Of a stretch of DNA of 55,824 bases, positions 17,496 through 26,544 are shown piece by piece. The translations under genes and the position numbers were made by a program. The stretch is taken from NCBI RefSeq assembly GCF_014635485.1, contig NZ_BMCX01000006.1, positions 1 to 55,824 on the forward strand. Reading direction: 5' to 3'. This DNA is from Corynebacterium pelargi. Its GTDB lineage: Bacteria; Actinomycetota; Actinomycetes; Mycobacteriales; Mycobacteriaceae. The notes under the pieces are model-generated. The model did no database searches, was not told where the DNA came from, and saw nothing but the letters and a program-made list of their open reading frames with translations. Each line of letters starts with the position of its first letter. Within the stretch, counting starts at the first letter, position 1.

Positions 17496-17525
17496 TAGCA
17501 TCTAGGGCCACCTAGCATCTAGGGC
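17496..17525. repeat. 13-bp direct repeat at the DyP / hydrolase gene junction
   Basis: TAGCATCTAGGGC occurs at 17496-17508 and again at 17513-17525. The second copy contains the stop codon of the minus-strand hydrolase. Probably a small local duplication. Confidence 0.7.
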
Positions 17526-18574
17526 GCTAATTCCTGCTTGAGGCGCTCCAGAAATTCTGGATGCGCCGCATATGCGTGACCAAGGCGCGGCAGATCCCAT
17601 TTTTCGCTGCGATAGCTGCGCGCAGCGGGATCCATGCCATGCAAGGCGCCTTGGTTTGTGCCGCTAAGCCCTATGGGATCCCCGTGGTTCATCACCGCAA
17701 TGACCTTGGTGTGCTCGTGTTTTGGATACCCCGGCACACCGGGGCTTCCGGCATAAATAATCGTGTCGGCCTCCAGCCCATCGCGGGCGGCATAACCGGT
17801 GAGCACAGAACCATAGGAATGCCCCATCACCACGAGTTTGGCTTCTGGGTTTTGGGCTCGCAGTGAGGATTGAAAACGCTGCAAATCCTCGGCACCTACC
17901 ACCGCAGGCTCGGTGGCGATACCGCCTACAACATGCGGTGGCGCAATATACCCCATCCAGGCAATAGCAGCCCCGCCGGTTGAGGCGGCCACTGTTTTAG
18001 CCTCTTCGAGCTTTCTAGGCCAGTGCTCAGGATTGGAAGAACCGACCCCAGGCACCAGGGTCACAATGGATGAGGCGTGTTCGATATCGCCATAGGCCAC
18101 CACCGCCGTGCCCTCACCGATCTGCAAAATTTGAGCCTCTGGATCTTCTGGCAGTGCCACCTTTTCTGCCGGTTGAGCGCACAAGGCATTGAGCTGTTGT
18201 GCGCAGGCACGGTCGAGTTCTTGGCCCATGGCATGAAGCCCAAGATAGAGCGCACCCATGCCCGGGATGGCATTAAACACCTGCTGGGGCAGGCCGGTGA
18301 TGGCATCAAGGATCTGTTCTAATTCACGCTGGGCGGTGCTGGTGAGCTGCAGGATTTGGGCAATATCTTCATAGATCCCGCTGGTGTGTTGCCAGCGCGC
18401 TAATTGGCCGAGCAGCATGCGGTGGCCGGCATCGAAGGCCTCGCCGCTGCTGAACTGAAATCCCCGCTCCCATTGCTGGGCATGCGCCTGCGCAACGCTG
18501 AGCAAGCTAGCACGGTTGCCGTGGTGAATGGCAGCGGCTGCGGCTAACTCGGAGGCTTTGAGCGGGGTGCTCAT
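17519..18574 (-). CDS. DUF1023-type alpha/beta hydrolase
   Basis: A 351-residue protein with an N-terminal helical region (about 1-130) and a C-terminal alpha/beta-hydrolase domain. The nucleophile elbow is GHSYGS (S253), the family's usual sequence, and the VPGVGSS loop is typical of the oxyanion side. It lies in a two-gene unit with a small helical protein, with ATGA overlap. In other actinobacteria such pairs occur near WXG100/ESX-like genes, but no ESX genes are seen here. Substrate unknown; ester or lipid hydrolysis is the family expectation. Confidence 0.85.
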   Translation of the reverse strand: MSTPLKASELAAAAAIHHGNRASLLSVAQAHAQQWERGFQFSSGEAFDAGHRMLLGQLARWQHTSGIYEDIAQILQLTSTAQRELEQILDAITGLPQQVFNAIPGMGALYLGLHAMGQELDRACAQQLNALCAQPAEKVALPEDPEAQILQIGEGTAVVAYGDIEHASSIVTLVPGVGSSNPEHWPRKLEEAKTVAASTGGAAIAWMGYIAPPHVVGGIATEPAVVGAEDLQRFQSSLRAQNPEAKLVVMGHSYGSVLTGYAARDGLEADTIIYAGSPGVPGYPKHEHTKVIAVMNHGDPIGLSGTNQGALHGMDPAARSYRSEKWDLPRLGHAYAAHPEFLERLKQELAP

Positions 18575-18816
18575 GGTGCTTCCTTGCGCCCAAGGGCATG
18601 GCCTAGTTGCTGATCAATCCGGTACATCTTGTGCACGAGGGCAGCGATGTCGAGGCAGGAGACGTCGATAAGCTGCTCGCTTTTGCGCAATGCTTGTTCT
18701 AGCCGTTGCTCAAGCGCGCCGAGGGCCTGGGCGCTGAGGCTTGGGCGGATGGAGGTGGTGTTGGGGCCAATGGGGCGGAACGTGAGGTGTTGCAGTAATT
18801 CGCTAGTGACGTGCAT
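18571..18816 (-). CDS. Small helical protein translationally coupled to the DUF1023 hydrolase
   Basis: An 81-residue protein, starting at the ATG at 18816 (MHVTSELL). It is mostly alpha-helical and has one cysteine. The stop overlaps the hydrolase start (ATGA), so the two are probably made in similar amounts. Its size and position recall WXG100-like or EspC-like partners of DUF1023 hydrolases, but there is no WxG motif. An earlier in-frame start at 18879 is possible but would run almost to the divergent nitrilase promoter. Function not known. Confidence 0.65.
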   Translation of the reverse strand: MHVTSELLQHLTFRPIGPNTTSIRPSLSAQALGALEQRLEQALRKSEQLIDVSCLDIAALVHKMYRIDQQLGHALGRKEAP

Positions 18817-18916
18817 GCCTGTATGGTCATCCGTGCCGTGGGGTGGTGCCAAGCGCTGAGGGGAAATTTTTCTGCACACCTGCCAAATCTGTGGATAAGT
18901 AGCTAGGCTGTGGAAT

Positions 18917-19708
18917 ATGCGTATCGCTGTGGCACAAATTACTTCCGGCGCCGATAAGGCGGAGAACCTTCAGCTCGTTGCCGACTACGCCCGTCGGGCA
19001 GCAGAGCAAAAAGCGCAATTGGTGGTGTTTCCCGAGGCCACCATGCAAGGCTTTGGCACAGGCAGGTTGGATACCCAGGCCGAGCCTGCCCACGGCCCTT
19101 TTGCCAAAGAGGTTGAGGCGCTGGCTCAAGAACTTGGCATCACCATCGTTCTAGGCATGTTTAGCCCCGCTGACCAGGTGGAACGCGAGGATAAGACCAT
19201 TCATCGCATTGATAACCTCGCCATCGTGCGCGGTGAGGCCACGGCCGAGTACCGCAAAATTCATACCTATGATGCCTTTGGCTATCGCGAATCCGACACG
19301 GTGCGCCCAGGCGAGCAGCTTTGCACCTTTGAGCTTTTCGACGTCACCTTCGGCATCGCTGTCTGCTTCGATATCCGATACCCGGAGCAGTTCCGCCAGC
19401 TCGCACGAGACGGCGCGGAGGTGATCTTGGTGCCAGCATCCTGGAATGATGGCGAAGATAAGTTGCGTCAATGGCGCCTGCTCAGCAGCGCACGCGCCCT
19501 CGATAGCACCGCCTTCGTGGTTGCCTGTGGCCAGGCAAAACCCCAAGATGATCGCCCCAAGGATGCCCCGACAGGCATTGGCTATTCGCGAGTTCTCGAT
19601 CCCACTGGTGCGGTGTTGGCAGAAGCCGGTGCCGATCCGGAATTGCTTGTCGTGGATATTGATCCCGAGCAGGTGGCGAAGGTGCGAAAGACCCTGCCGG
19701 TGCTCTAG
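18917..19708 (+). CDS. Nitrilase-superfamily amidohydrolase
   Basis: Carbon-nitrogen hydrolase, 263 residues. The Glu-Lys-Cys triad is complete: E40 in VVFPEA, K114 in YRKIHTYDAFG and C150 in GIAVCFDIRYPE. The YDAFGYRESD and DIRYPE sequences place it with the Nit2/omega-amidase-like and deaminated-glutathione amidase branch rather than true nitrilases. No signal peptide. A TAGGCT -10 box at 18904-18909, eight bases before the ATG, suggests leaderless transcription. It converges on the flavohaemoprotein-like gene, overlapping it by four bases. Confidence 0.9.
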   Translation: MRIAVAQITSGADKAENLQLVADYARRAAEQKAQLVVFPEATMQGFGTGRLDTQAEPAHGPFAKEVEALAQELGITIVLGMFSPADQVEREDKTIHRIDNLAIVRGEATAEYRKIHTYDAFGYRESDTVRPGEQLCTFELFDVTFGIAVCFDIRYPEQFRQLARDGAEVILVPASWNDGEDKLRQWRLLSSARALDSTAFVVACGQAKPQDDRPKDAPTGIGYSRVLDPTGAVLAEAGADPELLVVDIDPEQVAKVRKTLPVL

Positions 19709-20730
19709 CTGCGCCAAAAAGGCGTGAAGGTGAAGTGCTGAGTAGCGATCTGCTCCGGTGGGGCGCCTGCTTGGATTAAGGCCTCTTGGCTTTGGCGCAC
19801 CTCGGTTTCGGGGCCTGCGATGAGGATATTGCGATCACCCCAACTGCCATAACCTGCGAGCACTTCTCCTGCCTGGCCCACCTGAGGCAGGTGAAGGCCG
19901 CGTGGTGGCTGGGAGTGAGAGGTGGGGCGAACCCACCAATCATTTTCTTCATTGCGCACAATTGGCATCACCATGAGCCAGGGGGCGGCGCTGGCTATCT
20001 GCCACAGCCCCGCAAGCTCATAGAGCTCGCCGGGGTAGTCTGCCGCGAAGGCGACGTGGGTGCGTGGCGGCTCGGGTTGGGAAAAGAGCGATAAAATAAT
20101 TGGGCGCAATGCAGCCAGCCCGGTGCTGTGCGCGATGAACAAGTTATCCAGCGCCGGATCAAAGGCGAATCCTCCCCGGCCTTGGCCGATGAGCCATTGA
20201 TCGCCTAAACGAGCGTTGCATTCACCAAAGATGTGAAACTCCACCTGCCCGGCGTCGTTGGCCGGAATGGCGGGAAAGAGGTAGCGGCGATGGCCAAAAA
20301 TATCGGTGACCGGCACGTATTGGCCCGGCTGATAGTTCAGTGGGGCCTCTGCTACCAGGCGCACCACGGTGATGCGCCGGGCCCGCTTTTCTGTGTGCAG
20401 CACCCTGGCGTTTATCAATGGTTCAGCAATAGCGCCTTGGAGCGCTTTGGCTGCGGCTTGGATGTGGCGTTCTGCTTCGAGCACCTCACTAAAGGGGAGG
20501 TCCTGGCAAAGATCTCGAATGGCCTGGCTAATGCGGGCAGCATCGATGTGCTCAATGCCGCAGGCGGCGATGGCCGGGGCGTGTTCGCGCACGCGCTGGC
20601 TGAGGTCTTGTTCACTGGCGGCGATGGTGGCGTCGGTGAGTTGCTCGCCAAAGCGGTGGTGGCCAAAAGCAGCCGAGCGCAGCGCTTCGCGTTGATCTGC
20701 GAGGCGCTGCGCAACGGTTGGTTCATTCAC
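19705..20730 (-). CDS. Flavohaemoprotein-like oxidoreductase with degenerate globin region
   Basis: A 341-residue protein. Residues 1-115 are helical and globin-like in position but show no clear haem-binding histidine pattern. From about 125 it has the ferredoxin-reductase fold (YQPGQYVPV for FAD). The FAD motif RxYS is replaced by RRYLF. The final SWGDRNILIAGPE is the NAD-side strand typical of flavohaemoproteins. I chose the GTG at 20730, ten bases after the upstream LLM gene; longer frames overlap that gene. C. glutamicum has a similar predicted flavohaemoprotein here, as I recall. NO dioxygenase activity is doubtful unless haem binding is shown. Confidence 0.75.
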   Translation of the reverse strand: MNEPTVAQRLADQREALRSAAFGHHRFGEQLTDATIAASEQDLSQRVREHAPAIAACGIEHIDAARISQAIRDLCQDLPFSEVLEAERHIQAAAKALQGAIAEPLINARVLHTEKRARRITVVRLVAEAPLNYQPGQYVPVTDIFGHRRYLFPAIPANDAGQVEFHIFGECNARLGDQWLIGQGRGGFAFDPALDNLFIAHSTGLAALRPIILSLFSQPEPPRTHVAFAADYPGELYELAGLWQIASAAPWLMVMPIVRNEENDWWVRPTSHSQPPRGLHLPQVGQAGEVLAGYGSWGDRNILIAGPETEVRQSQEALIQAGAPPEQIATQHFTFTPFWRS

Positions 20731-20740
20731 GATGTATAGG

Positions 20741-21799
20741 TTACTGCACGCTATAGCCTTCGACTGGCCCTGCTTGATTGGGTTTCCACCCAAGCGCGGG
20801 AGCCACGTGTTGGGCGAAGTTGGCAAGGATGGATTGGTTGATCTCCACACCGGCCTGGTTGGGGATGGTGAGCATGAGCGTATCGGCTGCTTGCACCGCT
20901 TCATCATCTAACAATTGCTCGATGAGCTTATCGGGCTCATCCACATATGTGCGCCCGAAGGTGCCGGTGGTGCCATCGATCATGCCGATGGAATCCTTGT
21001 GCTCGCCAAAGCCGAAGAGCTGGCGGTCGCGCTCGTTGAGCACCGGAAAAACAGAGCGCGATACTGAAACGCGCGGGGTCCAGTCGTGGCCTGCTTCCTT
21101 CCATGCTGCGCGATAACGCTCGATCTGCTCGGCCTGGAGTTCAGAGAGGCTTTGGCCGGTGGCCTCAAGCACCAGGGTGGAGCTCATCAGATTCACGCCT
21201 TCGCGCGCTGCCTGCTCGGCACTGGCGTGGGTTGCCGCACCCCACCAGATCCGCCGATCCAAACCAGGGGAGTGCGGTAATACGGGTAGCTCGGCGCCGG
21301 GGCGGTAGAGCTGCGGGTATTGTGCGCCTGCGCCTGCTGCTTTGGCCATGGCTTGGCCGCGCACGGCTTTGAGGAACTTCTCGTAGTGCTCGCGGGCAAT
21401 ATCGGCGCCGCGTGGGTCGGTGGAGCCTGTGTAGCCGAAGGCTTCCCAGCCGCGTTCTGCGGGTTCGGGTGATCCGCGCGATACGCCGAGTGCCACGCGC
21501 CCATCGGCGATTTGATCAAGCGCCGCTGCTTCTTCTGCCAGGTAAAGGGGGTTTTCATAGCGCATATCGATCACGCCGGTGCCTACCTCGATGTGCTTGG
21601 TAGTAGCGGCGATGGCGCCGAGCAGGGGCATGGGGGAGGCGTTTTGGGGTGCGAAGTGGTGGACGCGGAAGTAGGCACCGTTCACACCGATCTCGTCTGC
21701 GGCTTGGGAGAGCTCGATTGCTTGTTTGAGCGTCTCTTTGCCGTTGGGGTGTCCGTTGAGGTTGTAGTGGCCGAAACTAAGGAATCCGAATGCTTTCAT
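20741..21799 (-). CDS. LLM-class flavin-dependent oxidoreductase
   Basis: Luciferase-like monooxygenase fold, 352 residues. The N-terminus FLSFGHYN, the barrel strand IEVGTGVIDMRYENPLYLAEEAAALDQIADGRVALGVSRGSP and the C-terminal helical region are typical of the F420/FMN luciferase-like group. It uses reduced flavin supplied by a partner reductase. The flavin reductase-like gene ten bases downstream on the same strand is an attractive partner, which would make a two-component monooxygenase. That pairing is inferred from operon structure only. Substrate unknown. Confidence 0.88.
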   Translation of the reverse strand: MKAFGFLSFGHYNLNGHPNGKETLKQAIELSQAADEIGVNGAYFRVHHFAPQNASPMPLLGAIAATTKHIEVGTGVIDMRYENPLYLAEEAAALDQIADGRVALGVSRGSPEPAERGWEAFGYTGSTDPRGADIAREHYEKFLKAVRGQAMAKAAGAGAQYPQLYRPGAELPVLPHSPGLDRRIWWGAATHASAEQAAREGVNLMSSTLVLEATGQSLSELQAEQIERYRAAWKEAGHDWTPRVSVSRSVFPVLNERDRQLFGFGEHKDSIGMIDGTTGTFGRTYVDEPDKLIEQLLDDEAVQAADTLMLTIPNQAGVEINQSILANFAQHVAPALGWKPNQAGPVEGYSVQ

Positions 21800-21932
21800 A
21801 AGCCCATGATAGGTGATGTATCAACAAAAAGTCAAGAACTTATATCTCCGCAGCTCATCTACCCGAATGCTTGGTCATGGTTGCGCCAATTTACTATGTG
21901 CATAGACCCTTCTCGCACAAAGGAGAACCCTC

Positions 21933-23249
21933 GTGGAATTCACCCCATTCACCATGATGGAAGATGTTGGATTCATCTCGATCCTGATGGTGGTAGGCAC
22001 CTTCATGCGCAGGCACTTCGCCTGGTTCCGCAAATTGCTCATCCCCGCATCCATTACCGCCGGACTCCTCGGCCTTCTTCTTGGCCCAGAAGTACTTGGC
22101 ATCATCCCCTTTTCCAATAACCTCGGCGCATACTCCACGCTGCTGATCGCCGTGGTCTTTGCCTCCATGCCATACACCATGAACTTCAACGCCGGTGAGG
22201 CCGCAAAAGCTCGCAATATGTGGGCCTTTTCCACCAGCATGTTCTTAGGGCAGTGGGGCATTTTCATTCTCGTTGGCGTGCTCTTCGTAGCGCCCATCTG
22301 GGGCACAGAAGACTGGTTTGGCATGATGCTGCCCGTGGGCTTCGTGGGCGGATTCGGCACCGCAGCAGCAGTGGGCAGCGCGCTCGACGATTCCGGTGTT
22401 GCCGCCTCCCTCGGATTCACCTCCGCCACGGTGGGCACTCTTGCCGCTATCGTTGGCGGCATCATCATGGCCAACTGGGCCATCCGTACCGGGCGCACGA
22501 ACACCTTGCCCAAAGAGCTTCCCTGGGAGCTTCGCAGCGGCCACTATGAAGACCGCGAAAATCGCCCCTCCATCGGTAGCGCAACCACGAACCCCTCGAG
22601 CATTGAGCCCCTGGCCTTGCACTTCGGCTTTATCGTGGTCACGGTCCTATTTGCCTACCTTGCCCAGCAGGGCATTAGCGCGCTTTTCCCAAGCGTGTCC
22701 ATCCCGCTGTTCGCCCTGTCCTTTGTGGCCGGTATCTGTGGTGTGATCTTTCTTAAGGTCATCCGCCGCCCGCATTATCTTGACCCCCAAACGGTCAAGT
22801 CCATCTCCGGCGGTTCCACCGACTTCCTCATCGCCTTCGGCATCGCCTCCATCGTGCCCGCGGCCGTCGCAAGCTACCTGGTGCCGCTGCTGCTGCTCTT
22901 TGTCCTCGGCGTGATCTACTGCCTGGTGTTTGCTCTGGTGATCGCACCGAAGTTCTTCGGCGAGCAATGGTTCGAGCGAGGCCTCTTCGGTTGGGGTTGG
23001 GCTACTGCCGCGGTGGCAACGGGCATTGCCTTGCTCAAGATCGTCGATCCCGATCTCAGGTCCGGTGCTTTGAGTGAATACGGCGTGGCCTACGTCGGTT
23101 TTGCCCCCTTTGAAATCGGCATGACTATCCTGGCGCCGCTGGCCGTGATTGGTGGCTTTGTACTGGGCTTAGGCATAGCCGGAACGGCGGCTGCGTTGGT
23201 GATTGTGGCGCTTCCCTTCCTTTTAGGGTGGACGCGGCAAAAATCTTGA
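21933..23249 (+). CDS. gltS: GltS-type sodium:glutamate symporter family protein
   Basis: A 438-residue membrane protein with about ten to twelve hydrophobic segments. Glycine-rich re-entrant motifs occur in both halves (FVGGFGTAAAVGSAL near residue 135, and a second near 380). These match the ESS/GltS family that imports glutamate with Na+. A polar stretch in the middle is cytoplasmic. The start is GTG at 21933 with AAAGGAGA upstream. It stands alone between the divergent LLM gene and clpB. Substrate specificity is inferred from the family. Confidence 0.82.
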   Translation: MEFTPFTMMEDVGFISILMVVGTFMRRHFAWFRKLLIPASITAGLLGLLLGPEVLGIIPFSNNLGAYSTLLIAVVFASMPYTMNFNAGEAAKARNMWAFSTSMFLGQWGIFILVGVLFVAPIWGTEDWFGMMLPVGFVGGFGTAAAVGSALDDSGVAASLGFTSATVGTLAAIVGGIIMANWAIRTGRTNTLPKELPWELRSGHYEDRENRPSIGSATTNPSSIEPLALHFGFIVVTVLFAYLAQQGISALFPSVSIPLFALSFVAGICGVIFLKVIRRPHYLDPQTVKSISGGSTDFLIAFGIASIVPAAVASYLVPLLLLFVLGVIYCLVFALVIAPKFFGEQWFERGLFGWGWATAAVATGIALLKIVDPDLRSGALSEYGVAYVGFAPFEIGMTILAPLAVIGGFVLGLGIAGTAAALVIVALPFLLGWTRQKS

Positions 23250-23250
23250 A

Positions 23251-23271
23251 CTTGAGTGGAACAAACTCAAC
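23251..23271. promoter_or_regulatory. HAIR element (HspR operator) of clpB
   Basis: CTTGAGT-N7-ACTCAAC, one mismatch from the HAIR consensus. It overlaps the -35 element of the SigH-type promoter, so HspR would compete directly with polymerase. Confidence 0.88.
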
Positions 23272-23284
23272 TTTCTTAGCGTTG
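23258..23284 (+). promoter_or_regulatory. SigH-type promoter of clpB
   Basis: GGAAC at 23258-23262 and GTTG at 23281-23284 with 19 bases between GGAA and GTT. Same spacing as the dnaK promoter in this window. Confidence 0.72.
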
Positions 23285-23333
23285 TGTCCTATGAGTGCGG
23301 TAGGAAACCGCATAAAGAAAGGACACAACAACA

Positions 23334-25883
23334 ATGAACGCATTTAATCCAACTACGAAAACACAGGAAGCCCTGCAGCAAGCGCTGCAGCAGGCTTCGG
23401 CAAAGGGCAACCCCGATATACGCCCGGAGCATTTACTTTCGGCTATTTTGAGCCAAGAAGATGGCATTGCCATCCCGGTGCTGCGCGCTACCGGTGTAGA
23501 CCCTCAGACGGTGCTCGAAGAGGCACGCGCGCTGGTGGATAAACTCCCCAGCGCCGAGGGAGCCAATATGGCCAACCCGAACTTTAACCGGGATGCTTTA
23601 AACGCACTCAATGCTGCACAGGAGTTAGCAGGAGAGCTTGGCGACGAATACGTATCCACCGAAGTGCTGCTCGCAGGCATTGCCCGCGGCAAATCGGAGG
23701 CAGCCGAGTTATTGACCAAGCGTGGGGCTACCTACGACGTGATCAAGGGTGTCTTCCCTTCGGTTCGCGGCAATAAGAAGGTCACGAACGAGGATCCCGA
23801 AGGCCAATTCCAGGCATTAGAGAAGTACTCCACCGACCTCACCGCTCGCGCACGCGAAGGCAAGATTGACCCGGTGATCGGCCGCGATGCTGAGATTCGT
23901 CGCGTGGTGCAGGTGCTTTCGCGCCGTACCAAGAACAACCCGGTGCTCATCGGTGAACCCGGCGTTGGTAAAACGGCCATCGTCGAAGGGCTTGCTCGCC
24001 GCATCGTTGCAGGCGATGTGCCTGAAAGCTTGAAGGGCAAGACCTTAATTAGCTTGGATCTTGGCTCGATGGTTGCCGGTGCGAAGTACCGCGGCGAATT
24101 CGAGGAGCGCCTCAAGGCTGTCTTAGACGAGATCAAGAGCGCCGAAGGTGAGATCATTACCTTCATCGACGAGCTGCACACCATCGTTGGTGCCGGTGCC
24201 ACCGGCGATTCTGCGATGGATGCCGGCAATATGATTAAGCCTTTGCTGGCTCGCGGCGAGCTGCGCCTGGTGGGTGCCACCACGCTGGATGAGTACCGCA
24301 AGTACATCGAAAAAGATGCCGCGCTGGAGCGTCGTTTCCAGCAGGTCTTTGTTGGTGAGCCTTCGGTAGAAGATGCCGTTGGTATCTTGCGTGGCCTCAA
24401 GGAGCGCTACGAGGTGCACCACGGTGTGCGTATCCAAGACTCCGCATTGGTGGCAGCCGCAACGCTTTCGGATCGCTACATCACCTCCCGCTTCCTGCCG
24501 GATAAGGCCATTGACTTGGTCGACGAGGCAGCATCGCGCCTGCGCATGGAGATCGACTCCTCCCCGCAGGAGATCGATGAGCTTGAGCGCATCGTGCGCC
24601 GCCTCGAAATCGAGGAGATGGCGTTGGCCAAGGAAACCGATGCCGCTTCCAAGGAACGTCTAGAAAAGCTGCGCCAAGAGCTTGCCGACGAACGCGAAAC
24701 CCTCGGCGAACTCAAAGCACGCTGGAATAACGAAAAGGGTGCCGTCAATAAGGTGCGCGAGGCCAAAGAGGAACTGGAGCGCTTGCGCCAGGAATCTGAG
24801 ATTGCCGAGCGCGATGGTGATTATGGCCGAGTAGCTGAGCTGCGCTACGGACGCATCCCGGAGCTGGAAAAAGAGGTGGAAGAAGCCGAGGCCGATACCG
24901 TGGATACCACGATGATCTCGGAGGAAGTCACCCCGGATACCATCGCCGAAGTTGTGTCTGCGTGGACGGGTATTCCTGCCGGCAAGATGCTGCAGGGCGA
25001 AACCCAGAAGCTGCTCAATATGGAGCTGGAATTGGGTGCCCGAGTGGTAGGCCAGCACGAGGCTGTGCAGGCAGTATCCGATGCTGTGCGCCGTGCTCGC
25101 GCCGGTGTTGCCGACCCGAATCGACCCACCGGTTCCTTCCTCTTCCTTGGACCTACAGGTGTGGGTAAGACGGAGCTTGCCAAGGCGTTGGCGGAGTTCA
25201 TGTTCGATGATGAGCGCGCCATGGTTCGCATCGATATGTCGGAGTTCGGCGAGAAGCACGCCGTGGCTCGCCTCGTTGGTGCCCCTCCCGGGTACGTTGG
25301 CTATGACCAAGGTGGCCAGCTCACCGAGGCAGTGCGACGCCGCCCCTACACCGTCGTGCTGTTCGACGAGGTAGAAAAGGCTCACCCGGACGTCTTCGAT
25401 ATCCTCTTGCAGGTGCTCGACGAGGGCAGGCTTACCGACGGCCAAGGTCGCACCGTCGACTTCCGCAACACCGTGCTGATCTTGACCTCCAACCTCGGCG
25501 CCGGTGGTACGCGTGAGCAGATGATGGATGCCGTCAAGCACGCCTTCAAGCCGGAGTTTGTTAACCGCCTTGATGATGTAGTGATTTTCGATCCGCTGAG
25601 CGAGGATCAACTCACCAGCATCGTGGATATTCAGCTTCGCCAGCTTGCACAGCGCCTCGAAGGCCGCCGCTTGATCCTGGACGTCTCCGATGCCGCCAAG
25701 CTGTGGCTTGCCGAGCGTGGCTACGATCCCGCCTACGGCGCACGTCCTTTGCGTCGCCTGATCCAGCAGGCCATTGGCGATCAACTGGCCAAGAGGCTGC
25801 TAGCCGGCGAGGTTCGCGACGGCGATACCGTGCATGTGGATGTTGCCGACGGTGGCGAGCACTTGGATGTAGAGGCTCGCTAA
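23334..25883 (+). CDS. clpB: Disaggregase ClpB (Hsp100)
   Basis: Hexameric AAA+ protein that rescues aggregated protein with DnaK. The 849-residue length is normal. The Clp N-domain is followed by AAA module 1 (Walker A GEPGVGKT near residue 206), a long coiled-coil middle domain (about 400-520, rich in E, R and K), then AAA module 2 (Walker A GPTGVGKT near residue 608, Walker [11 protein letters not shown]) and the ClpB-type C-terminus. The middle domain separates it from ClpA and ClpC. The promoter carries both HAIR and SigH elements. Single-gene unit; a 374-codon frame on the other strand is a shadow. Confidence 0.98.
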   Translation: MNAFNPTTKTQEALQQALQQASAKGNPDIRPEHLLSAILSQEDGIAIPVLRATGVDPQTVLEEARALVDKLPSAEGANMANPNFNRDALNALNAAQELAGELGDEYVSTEVLLAGIARGKSEAAELLTKRGATYDVIKGVFPSVRGNKKVTNEDPEGQFQALEKYSTDLTARAREGKIDPVIGRDAEIRRVVQVLSRRTKNNPVLIGEPGVGKTAIVEGLARRIVAGDVPESLKGKTLISLDLGSMVAGAKYRGEFEERLKAVLDEIKSAEGEIITFIDELHTIVGAGATGDSAMDAGNMIKPLLARGELRLVGATTLDEYRKYIEKDAALERRFQQVFVGEPSVEDAVGILRGLKERYEVHHGVRIQDSALVAAATLSDRYITSRFLPDKAIDLVDEAASRLRMEIDSSPQEIDELERIVRRLEIEEMALAKETDAASKERLEKLRQELADERETLGELKARWNNEKGAVNKVREAKEELERLRQESEIAERDGDYGRVAELRYGRIPELEKEVEEAEADTVDTTMISEEVTPDTIAEVVSAWTGIPAGKMLQGETQKLLNMELELGARVVGQHEAVQAVSDAVRRARAGVADPNRPTGSFLFLGPTGVGKTELAKALAEFMFDDERAMVRIDMSEFGEKHAVARLVGAPPGYVGYDQGGQLTEAVRRRPYTVVLFDEVEKAHPDVFDILLQVLDEGRLTDGQGRTVDFRNTVLILTSNLGAGGTREQMMDAVKHAFKPEFVNRLDDVVIFDPLSEDQLTSIVDIQLRQLAQRLEGRRLILDVSDAAKLWLAERGYDPAYGARPLRRLIQQAIGDQLAKRLLAGEVRDGDTVHVDVADGGEHLDVEAR

Positions 25884-25899
25884 ATCCAACCGGATTCCC

Positions 25900-25937
25900 T
25901 GGCGCGCAGGAACGCCTCACAGCGATTCTGCGCGCCA
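25900..25937 (+). terminator. Hairpin downstream of clpB
   Basis: Ten-base stem TGGCGCGCAG (25900-25909) / CTGCGCGCCA (25928-25937), loop 18 bases. The T-run comes only at 25969, so the termination mechanism is uncertain. Confidence 0.5.
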
Positions 25938-26024
25938 ATGCTTCTTGGGGCTCGGGGGTAGCGGGCGTTTTTTTTTGATGTACGCTCGGCGATTCAGACC
26001 AATGCTCGCCAGGAAAGGATGATC

Positions 26025-26219
26025 ATGACCCGCTACTATTCTGCGCTCTTGACCTTTATGTTTACCTTGCCGATTCTGGGCTTGGCCTTTGATTGGTTCA
26101 GCTTTGAAAAGGGGTACGCAGCAACAATAATTGCATCATTGGGTGCGGCTGTCGTTGCCTACTTCCTGACGCCGAAGAGGCGTTCCACTAAGGCCGATTT
26201 CGGGCAGAAGCTCCAATAA
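26025..26219 (+). CDS. Small membrane protein of unknown function
   Basis: A 64-residue protein with two hydrophobic segments (about residues 5-22 and 33-50) and a basic, polar C-terminal tail. The ATG at 26025 is chosen because AGGAAAGG at 26011-26018 then has a six-base spacing; the ATG at 26019 abuts it. Two-helix hairpin membrane proteins of this kind are common in corynebacteria and have no assigned role. It marks the end of the ordinary chromosome before the accessory patch that begins right after its stop codon. Confidence 0.7.
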   Translation: MTRYYSALLTFMFTLPILGLAFDWFSFEKGYAATIIASLGAAVVAYFLTPKRRSTKADFGQKLQ

Positions 26220-26221
26220 TT

Positions 26222-26335
26222 CGCACCGGCCAGCATCAAAGCGAATTGCATGCGCGGCTCTTCAACAAGGCGGCGTGTCGCATTTACGACTACTTTGACG
26301 AAGCTTTGGAACGGCGGTGGGTAGCAGTGGGATAG
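26222..26335 (+). pseudogene. Protein-like fragment without a start codon (decayed gene)
   Basis: A 37-codon frame with coding-like composition but no start. The peptide contains HARLFNKAACRIYDYF and ends LERRWVAVG before TAG. A second coding-like piece follows in another frame at 26394-26504. Together they look like parts of one frameshifted gene. The parent family was not recognised. The 325-base stretch 26220-26544 holds no intact gene. Confidence 0.4.
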
Positions 26336-26393
26336 GCGTCGGGGTCTTCTCGGCTAACTCGGTACGCCACTTCGAAGTGGTGGAGCGGAAGGG

Positions 26394-26504
26394 GCCTTCT
26401 TCAAGGGCCTGCCGCCTCATCGCCCCAGCGGCGAGGCCGAGATCGGTAAGTTCCTCCAGCTTGTGGAGGTGCGTCGCAGTGGAGGGTGGTGCGTCCACGG
26501 TTAA
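26394..26504 (+). pseudogene. Second protein-like fragment of the decayed gene
   Basis: A 36-codon frame (AFFKGLPPHRPSGEAEIG, then FLQLVEVRRSGGWCVHG and TAA) in a different frame from the fragment at 26222-26335. A palindrome, CCACTTCGAAGTGG, lies between the two pieces. Read together, they suggest a C-terminal remnant of an unidentified protein. Confidence 0.35.
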
Positions 26505-26544
26505 TCTCCCGAGCCTCTGGGGGCGGCCATGTTAGCGTGGGTTC

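Noticed and set aside
24660..25784. 374-codon open frame on the minus strand opposite clpB
   Set aside because: Low-complexity shadow of clpB with no start signals or recognisable domain.
26371..26384. CCACTTCGAAGTGG palindrome as an insertion-sequence end or attachment site
   Set aside because: No second copy, target duplication or recombinase gene was found.
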